Below, one piece after another: positions 63,663 to 64,000 of a stretch of 64,000 bases of DNA. The translations under genes and the position numbers were made by a program. Source of the DNA: Acetobacter aceti (GTDB lineage Bacteria > Pseudomonadota > Alphaproteobacteria > Acetobacterales > Acetobacteraceae); contig NZ_CP014692.1 in NCBI RefSeq assembly GCF_002005445.1, positions 1,922,001 through 1,986,000 on the forward strand. Reading direction: 5' to 3'. How positions within the stretch are numbered: the stretch's first letter is position 1; the number at the start of each line of letters is the position of its first letter. The notes below the pieces were generated by a model. That model ran no database searches, was not told the DNA's origin, and saw only the letters and a program-made list of their open reading frames with translations.

Positions 63663-64000
63663 TTATGGCCGGAAGACGAATTTCAGAGTCTGGGTCTTGC
63701 CCAGCAGATTCTTCGGAATCGGCAGTTTTGAACAGGTCGGACTGAGCACTGCCGCCCGTGCCCGCTCGGCAAGAGCGCGGTACGACGAATCGCCATTCAT
63801 CTTCGCCTGCGTTTCGGGCGCAAAAGTGACAATGCGCGCTTCACCACTTGCATCGACCGTCACGACAAGGTGAGCCACAAAAGTCGCATAATCCTTGGCC
63901 GCGGTGTCTTCAGTATAGCAGCGACGCACCTCTCCACCGATGGCGCGCTGGTCACCCGCGCTCATCTTGCCTGTGATGTCACCGTTCGGAGACCCTCCCC
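63663..64000 (-). CDS. tolA: TolA C-terminal domain, 5' end outside window
   Basis: The frame is open to the right edge, so the N-terminal helix and long stalk are missing. What is seen is the TolA/TonB C-terminal domain: DQRAIGGEVRRCYTEDTAAK, FVAHLVVTVDASGEARIVTF and NLLGKTQTLKFVFRP. The early part before it (GSPNGDITGKMSAG) is a linker. TolA couples the TolQR motor to TolB and Pal at the outer membrane. It lies 22 bases upstream of tolB. Confidence 0.85.
   Translation of the reverse strand, partial: GGSPNGDITGKMSAGDQRAIGGEVRRCYTEDTAAKDYATFVAHLVVTVDASGEARIVTFAPETQAKMNGDSSYRALAERARAAVLSPTCSKLPIPKNLLGKTQTLKFVFRP

Overview
The window looks like chromosomal DNA of an acetic acid bacterium (Alphaproteobacteria, Acetobacteraceae). 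The main evidence is a two-gene PQQ-dependent polyol dehydrogenase of the SldB/SldA type, a fused shikimate kinase/3-dehydroquinate synthase, an unusually long SMC protein and a tolA-tolB-pal-cpoB-tilS-ftsH-folP series. Base composition is moderately GC-rich apart from one very AT-rich island near 9.2-9.8 kb. Genus and species cannot be fixed from the sequence alone.

Layout. 1-7.4 kb (minus strand): a predicted amide-ligase/peptide-modification cluster. It holds a circularly permuted ATP-grasp plus alpha-E fusion running off the left edge, a zinc-ribbon metallopeptidase, and a transglutaminase-like/DUF2126 protein. 7.5-10 kb: a Nudix-like gene, then a gene-poor region ending in an AT-rich island with a membrane-protein ORF that is split in frame at seven copies of an 11-bp repeat. 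10-12.6 kb: sldBA. 12.8-18.7 kb: two small hypotheticals, murJ, a YfdX-family gene and a three-gene PepSY-type membrane operon with a candidate Fur box. 18.7-20.8 kb: an orphan type VI secretion cargo module (PAAR-lipase effector, ankyrin lipoprotein as putative immunity, DUF1795/EagR-like chaperone). 21-28 kb: yajC, a DUF815 ATPase, a Rieske oxygenase, a GNAT-Nudix fusion, a molybdopterin-binding-domain protein, accA and xerD. 28-35 kb: a palindromic repeat element, aroKB, an OmpA-family porin, gtrA and alaS. 35.6-40.6 kb: envelope lipoproteins, the divergent EF-P modification pair epmA/epmB and a DsbA-like protein. 40.7-46 kb: smc and an overlapping degenerate GDPD-like gene. 46.4-49.1 kb: a frameshifted remnant and groESL with a CIRCE operator. 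49.3-53 kb: a LysR regulator divergent from a TonB receptor that a deletion appears to have fused to a beheaded MFS transporter. 53.2-56.8 kb: a small lipoprotein, an MFS exporter, cysE and folP. 56.9-64 kb (minus strand): ftsH, tilS, cpoB, pal, tolB and the C-terminus of tolA, which runs off the right edge.

How the genes fit together. Most of the window is conserved housekeeping: envelope integrity (Tol-Pal, OmpA, MurJ), proteostasis (GroESL, FtsH), chromosome dynamics (SMC, XerD) and translation (AlaS, TilS, EpmAB). Lifestyle-specific functions are periplasmic polyol oxidation by SldAB and probably iron-related membrane genes. The accessory parts most worth attention are the ATP-grasp/alpha-E/transglutaminase cluster, the PAAR-lipase module, the repeat-split membrane ORF and the TonB/MFS deletion fusion.
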